Of a DNA stretch of 64,000 nt, positions 30,140 through 39,196 are shown in pieces. Source of the DNA: Mycobacterium sp. SMC-2 (GTDB taxonomy: Bacteria > Actinomycetota > Actinomycetes > Mycobacteriales > Mycobacteriaceae); contig NZ_CP079863.1 in assembly GCF_025263485.1 (NCBI RefSeq), positions 3,162,001 to 3,226,000 on the forward strand, in the 5' to 3' direction. A program made the position numbers and the translations under genes. Each line of letters opens with the position of its first letter. Positions within the stretch are counted from its first letter, which is position 1. The notes under the pieces were generated by a model. The model saw only the letters and a program-made list of their open reading frames with translations, ran no database searches and was not told where the DNA came from.

Positions 30140-31482
30140 CGATGTTGCCGACGTACTTTCCCAGCCCGCCCCGAGGTGTCTGGCACCTTGGGCCGCTGCC
30201 CATTCGCGCCTACGCGTTGTTCATCATCATCGGCATCGTGGTGGCGCTGCTGATCGGCGACCGCCGCTGGGAGGCCCGCGGCGGGCAGCGCGGCGTCATC
30301 TATGACATTGCGTTGTGGGTTGTGCCGTTCGGGTTGGTCGGCGGCCGGCTCTATCACCTGGCGACCGACTGGCGGACATATTGGGGGCCGGGCGGCGCCG
30401 GGTTGGGTGCGGCGGTGCGCATTTGGGACGGCGGCCTGGGCATCTGGGGCGCGGTGGCGCTCGGTGCCGTCGGCGCGTGGATCGGTTGCCGGCGGCACGG
30501 CATTCCGCTTCCGGCCTTCGCCGACGCGGTGGCTCCCGGAATCATCTTGGCGCAGGCCATCGGCCGGCTCGGCAACTATTTCAACCAGGAGCTCTACGGC
30601 CGGGAAACCACGCTGCCGTGGGGTTTGGAGATCTTCTACCGCCGAGACCCCTCGGGATACATCGATCCCCACTCGTTGGACGGTGTCTCGACCGGGCAGG
30701 TGGCGCTCGTCGTGCAGCCCACGTTCCTGTACGAATTGGTTTGGAACGTCCTGGTTTTCGTCGTGTTGATCTACGCCGACCGGCGATTCAGGTTGGGCCA
30801 CGGGCGACTGTTCGCCCTGTATGTGGCCAGTTACTGCATCGGGCGCTTCGGCGTCGAGCTGCTTCGCGACGACACCGCCACCCACATCGCGGGCATCCGG
30901 ATCAATTCGTTCACATCGACTTTCGTGTTCATCGGGGCCGTGGTGTACCTGATGGCAGCTCCGAAGGGGCGCGAGGCGCCCGAGAGCCTGCGCGGCACCG
31001 ATCACGGCGCCGGGGAATCCCGGGCAGCGGAGCCGGCGGAGGAGTCACCGACCGCCGTCTCGGCCGAGGCGACGACTGCGGCGGTGGCGGTGCCCGACGG
31101 GGAAGACGAATCGGCGGAGACGGAGGAGGCCGTCCAAGTCGACGAGCCCCAGACCGCGGAGCCCGAACCCGAGGAGCCCGAAGCCGAGGAGCCGGAAGCC
31201 GAGGCTGAAGCGGCGGAAGCCGAAGAGCCACAAGTAGAAACAGAAGAGCCCGAAGCCGAGGAGCCCGAGGCGGAAGCTGAAAAGGCGGATGCCGAAGAAT
31301 CCGAAACAGACGAGCCCGAAGCCGAAGAGCCCGAAACAGAAGAGCCGGAAGCCGAGGCGGACGATCAATCCGAGCCAAAACCGGCGCAGGAGGCGGCCGA
31401 ACCCGCTTCGGCCGCCGAGCCGTACAAGGAAACCCGTCGTCGCTGGAGGCTGCGAAGGAATCGGCCGTCGAACCCCGAGTAG
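30136..31482 (+). CDS. lgt: Prolipoprotein diacylglyceryl transferase with long acidic C-terminal tail
   Basis: Transfers diacylglycerol from phosphatidylglycerol to the lipobox cysteine of prolipoproteins. The seven-helix core (about residues 1-280) has the signature GRLGNYFNQELYGRET and WDGGLGIWG. Residues about 285-448 form a low-complexity cytoplasmic tail dominated by EPEAEE-type repeats and ending in a basic patch RRRWRLRRNR. M. tuberculosis Lgt also carries an extended tail, by memory. ATG at 30136 overlaps trpA, an arrangement conserved in mycobacteria. The cupredoxin-like lipoprotein of this window would be a substrate. Confidence 0.93.
   Translation: MTMLPTYFPSPPRGVWHLGPLPIRAYALFIIIGIVVALLIGDRRWEARGGQRGVIYDIALWVVPFGLVGGRLYHLATDWRTYWGPGGAGLGAAVRIWDGGLGIWGAVALGAVGAWIGCRRHGIPLPAFADAVAPGIILAQAIGRLGNYFNQELYGRETTLPWGLEIFYRRDPSGYIDPHSLDGVSTGQVALVVQPTFLYELVWNVLVFVVLIYADRRFRLGHGRLFALYVASYCIGRFGVELLRDDTATHIAGIRINSFTSTFVFIGAVVYLMAAPKGREAPESLRGTDHGAGESRAAEPAEESPTAVSAEATTAAVAVPDGEDESAETEEAVQVDEPQTAEPEPEEPEAEEPEAEAEAAEAEEPQVETEEPEAEEPEAEAEKADAEESETDEPEAEEPETEEPEAEADDQSEPKPAQEAAEPASAAEPYKETRRRWRLRRNRPSNPE
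31159..31362 (+). repeat. Degenerate tandem repeat encoding Glu/Pro/Ala tail of Lgt
   Basis: Imperfect repetition of GAGCCCGAAGCCGAG-like units inside lgt, encoding EPEAEE variants. Repeat number is likely to vary between strains by slippage. It is in frame throughout, so it is a coding repeat, not a CRISPR array. Confidence 0.75.
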
Positions 31483-31508
31483 CCGGCGCGATCTGGCATG
31501 CTGAACGG

Positions 31509-31949
31509 GTGACGCAACCCCATCCCGCTGGACAAGCGGCGGAACAGTGTCACGGCCAGCGCCGCCCGGGACGTTACGTCGCCGCCGGTACCGCCGCGGT
31601 GCTGGGTGGCGCGCTCGGCTACGTCGGTCTGGTCGACCCGCACGACACGAATTCGTTGTACCCGCAATGCCCCTTCAAATTGCTCACGGGCTGGAACTGC
31701 CCGTTCTGCGGCGGCCTGCGCATGACGTACGACCTACTACACGGCGACCTGCTCGCCGCCGTCAACGCGAATGTCTTCCTGCTGGTCGGCCTCCCGATGC
31801 TGGCCGGATGGTTGCTGATTCGCCGCGGCCGTGGCAAACCGGCGCCGTCGACGCCGGCTTGGCTGACGATGGTGCTGGCCGTCATCGCGTGGACGGTGCT
31901 GCGTAACCTGCCCGGCTTCCCGCTGTTTCCGGCGATTAAGAGTGGTTAG
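31509..31949 (+). CDS. DUF2752 membrane protein
   Basis: 146 residues with three helices and the DUF2752 signature CPFKLLTGWNCPFCGGLRMT followed by LLHGDLLAAVNANV. The paired cysteines could bind a metal or form a disulfide at the membrane surface. GTG at 31509 has no strong ribosome binding site. Position after lgt corresponds to the Rv1615/Rv1616 pair; only one gene is present here. Function unknown. Confidence 0.78.
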   Translation: MTQPHPAGQAAEQCHGQRRPGRYVAAGTAAVLGGALGYVGLVDPHDTNSLYPQCPFKLLTGWNCPFCGGLRMTYDLLHGDLLAAVNANVFLLVGLPMLAGWLLIRRGRGKPAPSTPAWLTMVLAVIAWTVLRNLPGFPLFPAIKSG

Positions 31950-32003
31950 CCGCGCCCTGCGCGACAGCCCGTGCGTGGGGCCACGCGACTATGCTGTGTC
32001 GGC

Positions 32004-33422
32004 GTGAGTAGACGCGGGAAGATCGTCTGCACCCTTGGCCCTGCGACGAATTCGGACGAGCTGATTCTGGCGCTGGTCGAGGCCGGAATGGACGTTGCCC
32101 GGTTGAACTTCAGTCACGGCGACTACTCCGACCACAAAGCCGCCTACGAGCGGGTGCGGGCAGCGTCGGACACCACCGGCCGCGCGGTCGGTGTACTCGC
32201 CGACCTGCAGGGCCCGAAGATTCGGCTGGGGCGTTTCGCCACCGGGTCCACCTACTGGGCCGACGGCGAAACCGTGTGCATCACCGTCGCGGACTGCGAA
32301 GGCACACACGACCGCGTGTCCACCACCTACAAGAAGCTGGCCACGGACGCGTCGGTCGGTGACCGGGTACTGGTCGACGACGGCAAGGTGGGTCTGGTCG
32401 TCGACCGCATCGACGGCGACGACGTCATCTGCACCGTCGTCGAGGGTGGCCCCGTCAGCAACAACAAGGGCATCTCGCTCCCCGGCATGAATGTGTCCGC
32501 ACCGGCCTTGTCGGACAAGGACATCGAGGACCTCACGTTCGCGCTGGATCTCGGTGTCGACCTGGTCGCGCTGTCGTTCGTGCGCTCCCCGTCCGACGTC
32601 GAGTTGGTGCACGAGGTGATGGATCGGATCGGCCGGAGGGTGCCGGTGATCGCCAAGCTGGAGAAGCCGGAAGCCGTCGACAACCTGGAAGCGATCGTCC
32701 TGGCGTTCGACGCGATCATGGTGGCCCGCGGCGACCTGGGCGTCGAATTGCCGCTCGAAGAGGTGCCGCTGGTGCAGAAGCGGGCGATCCAGATGGCCCG
32801 GGAGAACGCCAAGCCCGTCATCGTGGCGACCCAGATGCTCGACTCCATGATCGAAAACTCACGGCCGACGCGCGCCGAGGCCTCCGACGTCGCCAACGCC
32901 GTGCTCGACGGCGCCGACGCGGTGATGCTGTCCGGCGAAACGTCGGTGGGGAAATATCCGCTGGCGGCCGTGCGGACGATGGCGCGGATCATCTGCGCCG
33001 TCGAGGAAAATTCCACCGCCGCTCCGCCGCTGACGCACGTGCCGCGCACCAAGCGCGGGGTGATCTCCTATGCCGCCCGGGACATCGGCGAGCGCCTGGA
33101 CGCCAAGGCGCTGGTCGCTTTCACCCAGTCCGGTGACACCGTCAAGCGATTGGCGCGGCTGCATACCCCGCTGCCGCTGCTGGCGTTCACCGCGTGGCCC
33201 GAGGTGCGCAGCCAACTCGCCATGACCTGGGGCACGGAGACCTTCATCGTCCCGATGATGACGTCCACCGACGGCATGATCCGTCAGGTGGACAAGTCGC
33301 TGCTGGAACTCGGTCGCTACAAGCGCGGTGACCTGGTGGTGATCGTGGCCGGCGCGCCACCTGGCACAGTGGGGTCGACCAACCTGATCCACGTGCACCG
33401 GATCGGCGAGGACGACGTCTAG
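32004..33422 (+). CDS. pykA: Pyruvate kinase
   Basis: Final glycolytic step, phosphoenolpyruvate plus ADP to pyruvate plus ATP. RRGKIVCTLGPAT at the N-terminus, LNFSHGDYSDH, IAKLEKPEAVDN (catalytic Lys), MVARGDLGVELP and ATQMLDSMIENSRPTRAE are diagnostic. 472 residues from GTG 32004, the M. tuberculosis length. The C-terminal domain (about 355-472) is the allosteric region. Confidence 0.96.
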   Translation: MSRRGKIVCTLGPATNSDELILALVEAGMDVARLNFSHGDYSDHKAAYERVRAASDTTGRAVGVLADLQGPKIRLGRFATGSTYWADGETVCITVADCEGTHDRVSTTYKKLATDASVGDRVLVDDGKVGLVVDRIDGDDVICTVVEGGPVSNNKGISLPGMNVSAPALSDKDIEDLTFALDLGVDLVALSFVRSPSDVELVHEVMDRIGRRVPVIAKLEKPEAVDNLEAIVLAFDAIMVARGDLGVELPLEEVPLVQKRAIQMARENAKPVIVATQMLDSMIENSRPTRAEASDVANAVLDGADAVMLSGETSVGKYPLAAVRTMARIICAVEENSTAAPPLTHVPRTKRGVISYAARDIGERLDAKALVAFTQSGDTVKRLARLHTPLPLLAFTAWPEVRSQLAMTWGTETFIVPMMTSTDGMIRQVDKSLLELGRYKRGDLVVIVAGAPPGTVGSTNLIHVHRIGEDDV

Positions 33423-33447
33423 GCAATCGAGCCAAGGAGAGGCCGCG

Positions 33448-34323
33448 ATCAGCACCGATTCCGATTTCCAGGAACTGCTTGCGACCCTCGAGCTCAGGCG
33501 GGTCGCCGACGACCGATTTCTTGGCTCTCACCCCAGCAAGAACCCGATGCGGACGTTCGGTGGCCAGCTCATGGCCCAGTCGTTCGTCGCGAGCAGCCGC
33601 ACGCTGGTCCGGGAGGACCTGCCGCCCAGTGCGCTGTCGGTGCACTTCGTCAACGGCGGCGACACCGCCGAGAACATCGAGTTCCACGTCACCCGGCTGC
33701 GTGACGAGCGGCGCTTCGCCAATCGGCGCGTCGACGCCGTGCAGGACGGCATGCTGTTGTCCTCGGCGCTGATCTCGTACATGGCCGGCGGCCGCGGCCT
33801 CGAACACGCTGTCGAGCCGCCGCAGGTGGGGGAGCCCGAAACCCAGCCGCCGATCAGCGAGCTGCTGCGCGGCTACGAGCAGACCGTTCCGCACTTCGTC
33901 AACGCCCTACAGCCGATCGAGTGGCGCTACACCAACGACCCGGCCTGGGTGATGCGGCAGAAGGGCGATCGGCTCCCGCACAATCGGGTTTGGATGAAGG
34001 CCGGCGCCAAACTGCCGGACGACCCCGTTCTGCACACCGCGACCATGGTGTACTCCTCCGACACCACGGTGCTGGACTCGGTGATCACCACCCATGGCCT
34101 GTCGTGGGGTTTCGACCGCATCTTCGCCGCCTCGGCCAACCATTCGGTGTGGTTTCACCGGCAGGTCAACTTCAACGACTGGGTGCTGTATTCGACGTCG
34201 TCGCCGGTGGCCGCGGATTCGCGCGGGTTGGGCGCCGGTCACTTCTTCGAGCGCTCCGGCCAGGTCCTGGCGACGGTGGTCCAAGAAGGGGTGCTGAAAT
34301 ACTTTCCGCCCGCCCGCCGATAG
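33448..34323 (+). CDS. tesB1: Acyl-CoA thioesterase II
   Basis: Double-hotdog thioesterase hydrolysing acyl-CoA. FLGSHPSKNPMRTFGGQLMAQSF and SVHFVNGGD form the first hotdog; catalytic-type residues recur in HTATMVYSSDTTVLDS and HSVWFHRQVNFNDWVLY of the second. The first ATG (33547) would remove the conserved segment before FGGQ, and no ATG, GTG or TTG precedes it in frame after the pykA stop. ATC at 33448, eight bases after AAGGAG, fits best and gives 291 residues, close to the family length. CTG at 33475 is an alternative. Confidence 0.85.
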   Translation: MSTDSDFQELLATLELRRVADDRFLGSHPSKNPMRTFGGQLMAQSFVASSRTLVREDLPPSALSVHFVNGGDTAENIEFHVTRLRDERRFANRRVDAVQDGMLLSSALISYMAGGRGLEHAVEPPQVGEPETQPPISELLRGYEQTVPHFVNALQPIEWRYTNDPAWVMRQKGDRLPHNRVWMKAGAKLPDDPVLHTATMVYSSDTTVLDSVITTHGLSWGFDRIFAASANHSVWFHRQVNFNDWVLYSTSSPVAADSRGLGAGHFFERSGQVLATVVQEGVLKYFPPARR

Positions 34324-34331
34324 ACAGGGCG

Positions 34332-34409
34332 GAATACCCGCAGGACATCGCGGTGATTCCCGCCCGGCAGGGCCGGAATCGGGCGTAAGTTCCTAGCAGC
34401 CGGGTATTC
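34332..34409. repeat. Nested inverted repeats downstream of tesB1
   Basis: Outer arms GAATACCCG (34332-34340) and CGGGTATTC (34401-34409) are perfectly complementary. Inside lies a strong hairpin at 34355-34380 whose arms are GATTCC-C-GCCC and GGGC-C-GGAATC around GGCA. It could be the tesB1 terminator or a structured leader of the next gene, whose start is 58 bases away. Confidence 0.55.
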
Positions 34410-34466
34410 GGTGCAGAGGCGGCGAACAGCCGCCCAGCTGGAACGTCAGCGCATCGGGAGGTGAGT

Positions 34467-35864
34467 GTGAGCGGGACCGCCGTTGACGCCTCAGTGAGGG
34501 CCCGCGCGCGCGAACGCGTCGTCGTCTCGGTCGATTCGCGGGCGGCCCGGTTGGTCGGTGCCCTGGCCCTGCTCATCGCCACCTGCTGGTTGGTTGAAAT
34601 TCTCTACCGTCATCACTACCAGCCGGCCTGGCACTACGCCGGCCGGTTGGCCTGGTCGCTGACGGTCCTGGTCGCGGTGGCATGGATCGCGCGCGGCATC
34701 TTCTTGGGCCGGCCCGTGACGGCCATGCACGCCGCCGCGGCCGCCGCGTTCGTGCTGGCGGGCCTGGGCCTGCATGTGCTGTCGTTCGACCTGCTCGGTG
34801 ACCTGGTGATCGCCAGCTCCGGGATGGTGCTGATGTGGCCGACGTCGTCGCACCCGCATCCCGAGGACCTGCCGCGGGTCTGGAAGTTGATCCAGGCCAC
34901 CAGGGACGACCCGCTGGCGCCATTCGCGATGCAGACCGGCAAGAGCTACCACTTCACCGCGGACGGCAGCGCGGCGCTGGCCTACCGGACGCGGCTGGGC
35001 ATCGCGGTGGTCGGCGGTGACCCGATCGGCGACGAGACGCGATTCCGCGAGTTGGTCATCGGCTTCGCCGCCATGTGTCACGCCCACGGCTGGCGCATCG
35101 CGGTGGTGGGCTGCAGCGAGCGGCGGCTCGGATTGTGGAACGACGCCGCGGTGCTCGGACAGTCGTTGCGCGCCGTGCCGATCGGGCGCGACGTGGTCGT
35201 CGATGTCAACGGTTTCGACATGGTGGGCCGAAAGTTCCGCAACCTGCGCCAGGCGGTGAAGCGCTCCCACAACTGCGGCATCACCACCGAGATCGTCGCG
35301 GAACAGGAGCTCGACGGTGAGGTGCTGGCCGAGTTGACCGAGGTGGTGCGGTCGTCGAGCAAAGCGGCCCACACCGAACGCGGATTCCACATGAACCTCG
35401 ACGGTGTGTTGGAGGGCCGGTTCCCCGGCATCCAGCTGATCATCGCCCGGGACGCCTCGGGCAAGGTGCAGGGATTTCACCGATACGCGACGGCCGGCGG
35501 CGGCAGCGACATCACCCTCGACGTGCCGTGGCGCCGGCGCGGAGCGCCCAACGGCATCGACGAACGACTCAGCATCGACATGATCATGGCCGGCAAAGAA
35601 AATGGGGGAGAACGGCTTTCGCTTGCCTTCGCGGCGTTCCCGGAAATCTTCGACGAGAAGGATCGAAGCCGCACCCAGCGCGTCTTCTATCGGCTGATCC
35701 ATGTCCTCGACCCGTTGATCGCGCTCGAGTCGCTGTACCGGTACGTGCGTAAGTTCCACGCGCTGGACGCCCGGCGCTACGCCCTGGTCTCGATGACGCA
35801 GATCGTCCAGCTGTTGATCGTGTTGCTCTCGCTGGAGTTCATGCCGCGCCGGCGACACCTCTGA
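34467..35864 (+). CDS. DUF2156 / MprF C-terminal-type membrane protein
   Basis: 465 residues. Three N-terminal helices (about 25-115) precede a soluble DUF2156 domain of the kind found at the C-terminus of lysyl-phosphatidylglycerol synthases: YHFTADGSAALAYRTRLGIAVVGGDPIGD, NLRQAVKRSH, GFHRYATAGGGSDITLDVPWRRRGAPNGIDE. A last hydrophobic segment closes the protein. It may modify membrane lipids with an aminoacyl group, but lacks the full flippase half of MprF and any tRNA-synthetase domain. GTG at 34467 sits five bases after GGAGG; GTG at 34461 overlaps that site. Matches Rv1619. Confidence 0.8.
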   Translation: MSGTAVDASVRARARERVVVSVDSRAARLVGALALLIATCWLVEILYRHHYQPAWHYAGRLAWSLTVLVAVAWIARGIFLGRPVTAMHAAAAAAFVLAGLGLHVLSFDLLGDLVIASSGMVLMWPTSSHPHPEDLPRVWKLIQATRDDPLAPFAMQTGKSYHFTADGSAALAYRTRLGIAVVGGDPIGDETRFRELVIGFAAMCHAHGWRIAVVGCSERRLGLWNDAAVLGQSLRAVPIGRDVVVDVNGFDMVGRKFRNLRQAVKRSHNCGITTEIVAEQELDGEVLAELTEVVRSSSKAAHTERGFHMNLDGVLEGRFPGIQLIIARDASGKVQGFHRYATAGGGSDITLDVPWRRRGAPNGIDERLSIDMIMAGKENGGERLSLAFAAFPEIFDEKDRSRTQRVFYRLIHVLDPLIALESLYRYVRKFHALDARRYALVSMTQIVQLLIVLLSLEFMPRRRHL

Positions 35865-37515
35865 GCGCATCCACGTGCAGTTCGCGACAGCCGATGTCGT
35901 TGGGTAGGTGGTGGGTAGCCACCACCACGGTCCGATCCGCGGGCAGCAGCGTGGGATTCGGTCCCAACAGGTCGCGCAGGATCGGTTCGGCGTCGGCCGC
36001 GTCCAGGTGTTCGGTGGGCTCGTCGAGCAGCACGATCCGGGCGGGTGAGAGCACAGCGCGCGCCAACAGCAGCCTTCTGCGCTGACCACCCGAAAGTGCT
36101 TGGGCGCCGGCGGTTAACACAGTCGACAGGCCATCGGGAAGGCCGGCGAGCCAGGCGCCGAGCCCGACGGCGTCCAGCGCGGCCACCAGTTCGTCGTCTC
36201 GGCAGTCCCCGCGGGCGACCAGCAAGTTGTCTCGGACGGTGGTGGCGAAGACATGGGCGTCCTCGGCGAAAAAGCCGACGGCGCGGCGCAGTTCCTCGTC
36301 GTCGAACTCGGTCAGGTCGGTGCCGTCGAGCGTCACCGCTCCCTCCAGTGGGGGCAGCAGCCCGGCGAGTGTCATCAACAGCGTCGTCTTGCCGGAGCCA
36401 CTGGCGCCCGTGACCGCCAGCCGGTCGCCCGGCGGTAGGTCCAGCGTGATGCGGTTCGGTCGGCCTCCCTCGACATGGCCGGGCCGGATGTCGGCGGCCA
36501 ACACGCCGGCGCCGAAGGGTTTCGGCCCGGCTCCGGCCGGTTTGTCGGGCCGCCGCGGGCGGTCGGTCGCCGTCAGGTCGAGCAGCCGCCGCGCCGCGAT
36601 GCGCGACCGCGTCAGCTGGACCGCGGCGGCCGGTAACGGTGTCATCGCCTCGAATGCCGAGAGCGGCAACAACATCAGGACGGCCAGCGTGGTGGGCGCG
36701 ACCGAGGACGCCAGCCCGATGCCGGCCACCACCGCCCCGAGCGCGCTGGCCCCGATGGCGGCGGTGGGCACGGCCTCGGCGATGGCGGCCGGTCTGGCAG
36801 CGGCGTCGAGGGCGGCGCCCCACGCCCGTTGGCGGCGTTGCGATTCGGCGATCACCCGGGGCAGCAGGCCGGCGACGCGAAGCTCGGGCGCGTGTTCCAG
36901 GGCGATCATCGACGACGTGTCGCGCTCGGAATGACGCTGCCGGGCAACGGCTTCCTGCGCGACCGCGGCCCTCGCCGCGATCCGCGGCGCGACGAAGCCC
37001 GCGACCACCAGGCAGACCGCCAGCACCGCTGCGGCCCACAGTGAGATGGCCGCGACGACGGCGGTCGCCGCCAGCCCCAGCACCGCCGCGACACCGATCG
37101 GCACCACGGCCCGCACCAGCACGTTGGCCAGTTCTTCGACGTCGGAGCCCACTCGTGTCACCAACTCGCCGCTGTGCAGGCGGATGGCGTCGGCCGCGGG
37201 CCCGTGGGCCAGCCGGTGATAGATCCCCGCCCGGGCGGTGCCGGCCGCACGCAGCGCGGCGTCGTGGGTGACCAGTCGCTCGCAGTAGTGCAGCACGCCC
37301 CGCGAAATCGCGAACGCGCGCACCGCGACGGCCGCGACTGACAGGTCCAGCACGGGCGGCATCTGCCAGGCGCGCGTGATGAGCCAGGCCGAGACGCCGG
37401 CCAGCGCCAGCGCGCTGCCGAGCGACAGCACGCCGAGCGCGATGGCCGCCGCGATGCGGGGGAGTCTCGGACGCAGCAGCGGTGCGGCCGCCAAGAGCGG
37501 ATCAGACTGCGGCAT
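35839..37515 (-). CDS. cydC: ABC transporter CydC, cytochrome bd assembly
   Basis: 558 residues: six-helix ABC-export membrane domain (about 15-300) and an ATPase with Walker A GASGSGKTT, signature LSGGQRRRL and Walker B IVLLDEPTEHLD, then the switch His in ATHHLPN. Pairs with CydD to export cysteine/glutathione-type reductant needed for cytochrome bd assembly. ATG at 37515 lies 14 bases inside cydD. Its stop overlaps the convergent DUF2156 gene by 26 bases. Confidence 0.92.
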   Translation of the reverse strand: MPQSDPLLAAAPLLRPRLPRIAAAIALGVLSLGSALALAGVSAWLITRAWQMPPVLDLSVAAVAVRAFAISRGVLHYCERLVTHDAALRAAGTARAGIYHRLAHGPAADAIRLHSGELVTRVGSDVEELANVLVRAVVPIGVAAVLGLAATAVVAAISLWAAAVLAVCLVVAGFVAPRIAARAAVAQEAVARQRHSERDTSSMIALEHAPELRVAGLLPRVIAESQRRQRAWGAALDAAARPAAIAEAVPTAAIGASALGAVVAGIGLASSVAPTTLAVLMLLPLSAFEAMTPLPAAAVQLTRSRIAARRLLDLTATDRPRRPDKPAGAGPKPFGAGVLAADIRPGHVEGGRPNRITLDLPPGDRLAVTGASGSGKTTLLMTLAGLLPPLEGAVTLDGTDLTEFDDEELRRAVGFFAEDAHVFATTVRDNLLVARGDCRDDELVAALDAVGLGAWLAGLPDGLSTVLTAGAQALSGGQRRRLLLARAVLSPARIVLLDEPTEHLDAADAEPILRDLLGPNPTLLPADRTVVVATHHLPNDIGCRELHVDALRGVAGAA

Positions 37516-39196
37516 AACGCGCCCCGCTGTCGGCGACCACCTCCACGACCCGGTCACCGATGGCCAGAACCGGTTCGCGGTGCCCGACGACGACCACGGT
37601 GGCCCCGGCACGGGCGCGCTCCACGATCGCCCGCAGCACGCGTTGCTCGGCGCGGGCGTCCAGGTGCGCCGTTGGCTCGTCGAGCAACAGCACCGCCGCG
37701 GTCGACCCGAGCGCTCGGGCCAGGCCGAGCCGTTGCCGCTGCCCCAACGACAGGCCGACGCCGCCGCGGCCGAGCAGGGTGTCCGGCCCGTCGGGCAGGC
37801 CGGCCAGCACGGTATCGAAATCGGAAGCCGCGCAAGCCTTCTCAAGGTCGCCCAGGTCGCCGAACAGCGCCAGGTTGTCGCGGACCGTGCCCGGGACGAG
37901 CGCCGGGCGCTGCGGCAGCCAGGACAACTGCCGCCACCATGCGGCCGGGTCCAGGTCGGTGACGTCGATCCCGTCGACGGTGACTCGGCCGGATGACGGC
38001 ACGGTGATACCGGTGATCGCCTGCAGCGCCGTGCTCTTGCCGGCGCCATTGCGTCCGGTCAGCACCGTCACCGAGCCCGGTTCGATGAGCGCGGTGAGGT
38101 CGCGCGGCGCGTCGCCGTCGCGGCCTGCGACGCTGAGCCTGTCGAGGCGGATCTCCGCCCCGCGGGCGCTGACCGTGCGATCCTGGGTCTTCTTCGGGTG
38201 GGCCGGCCCGCCGATGAGGGCGAAGGCCTTGTCGGCGGCGGTCCTGCCGTCCTGCGCGGCATGGAATTCGACGCCGATCCGGCGCAGCGGCCAGTAGACA
38301 TCGGGCGCCAGCAGCAGCACCGTGAGGCCGGTCGCCAGTGTCATCTGGCCGAACACCAGGCGCATCCCGATGCCGACCGCGATCAGCGCCACCCCCAGCG
38401 TCGCGAGCAGTTCCAGCACGAGCGCCGACAGGAAGGCGATCCGGAGCGTGGCCATGGCCGAGCGCCGGTGCGCGGCAGCGAGTTCGGCGATGCGGTGTTC
38501 GGGTCCCCGGCTGCGTCCCAGCGCCCGCAGGGTGGGGATGCCGGCGATGAGGTCGAGTAAGCGGCCCTGCAGGGTCGTCATGGCGGCCAATGCCGCCGCC
38601 GACCGGTCGGCGGTCGCCAGGCCGATCAGCACCATGAAGATCGGTATGAGCGGCAGGGTGATCGCCACGATCGCCGCCGATTTCAGGTCGTAGGCCGCGA
38701 TCACGGCGACGGTCGCCGGGGTCAGGATGCCGGCGAGCAGCAACGTGGGCAGGTACCCGGTGAAGTAGGGACGGAGGCCGTCGAGACCCCGGGTGACCAC
38801 CACCGCGGCGTCGTCCCGCTGGGCGGCGAGTTCACCGGGCTGGCGGGCGGTCACCGCCGTCAGCACCTGACCGGACAGATCTGCGATGACCGCGCTGGCG
38901 CCGCGTTGGCCCAGCCGGGCCTGAACCCAGTGCGCGAGCGTGCGAATCGTCCATAGCGCCACCAGGATCGACAGCGGCCCGAGCCAGGCGCGCAGGCTGC
39001 GCGCCGAGTGATCGCCGACGGCGCGGGCGACCACGCTCGCGAGCACGATCGCCGAGCCGATCGCGCAGCCGGAGATCACCACCCCGCAGCACACCGTCGC
39101 GGTCAGGTAGCGGCGCAAGGAGGTCGATGCCCGCCACAGTCGCGGGTCCAGTGGGCCCCGCGCGCGTGAGCCGGGCGGCGAGTCCGTTGCGCTCAG
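37502..39196 (-). CDS. cydD: ABC transporter CydD, cytochrome bd assembly
   Basis: About 564 residues: membrane domain, then ATPase with Walker A GRNGAGKST, signature LSLGQRQRL and Walker B VLLLDEPTAHLD. Partner of CydC. No ATG or GTG lies near the expected N-terminus. CTG at 39196, overlapping the cydB stop (CTGA) with GCGAGG upstream, is the most economical start; TTG in SLRRYL about 26 codons later is possible. The frame stays open far upstream but there it is only the shadow of cydB. Confidence 0.88.
   Translation of the reverse strand: MSATDSPPGSRARGPLDPRLWRASTSLRRYLTATVCCGVVISGCAIGSAIVLASVVARAVGDHSARSLRAWLGPLSILVALWTIRTLAHWVQARLGQRGASAVIADLSGQVLTAVTARQPGELAAQRDDAAVVVTRGLDGLRPYFTGYLPTLLLAGILTPATVAVIAAYDLKSAAIVAITLPLIPIFMVLIGLATADRSAAALAAMTTLQGRLLDLIAGIPTLRALGRSRGPEHRIAELAAAHRRSAMATLRIAFLSALVLELLATLGVALIAVGIGMRLVFGQMTLATGLTVLLLAPDVYWPLRRIGVEFHAAQDGRTAADKAFALIGGPAHPKKTQDRTVSARGAEIRLDRLSVAGRDGDAPRDLTALIEPGSVTVLTGRNGAGKSTALQAITGITVPSSGRVTVDGIDVTDLDPAAWWRQLSWLPQRPALVPGTVRDNLALFGDLGDLEKACAASDFDTVLAGLPDGPDTLLGRGGVGLSLGQRQRLGLARALGSTAAVLLLDEPTAHLDARAEQRVLRAIVERARAGATVVVVGHREPVLAIGDRVVEVVADSGARYAAV

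Noticed and set aside
31159..31362. Repetitive DNA considered as a CRISPR array
   Set aside because: Repeats are in frame within lgt, degenerate and without unique spacers; no cas genes are present.
35839..38049. 736-aa reading of cydC with an N-terminal extension
   Set aside because: Residues before MPQSDPLLAA are the cydD sequence in another frame. The start at 37515 gives a normal CydC.
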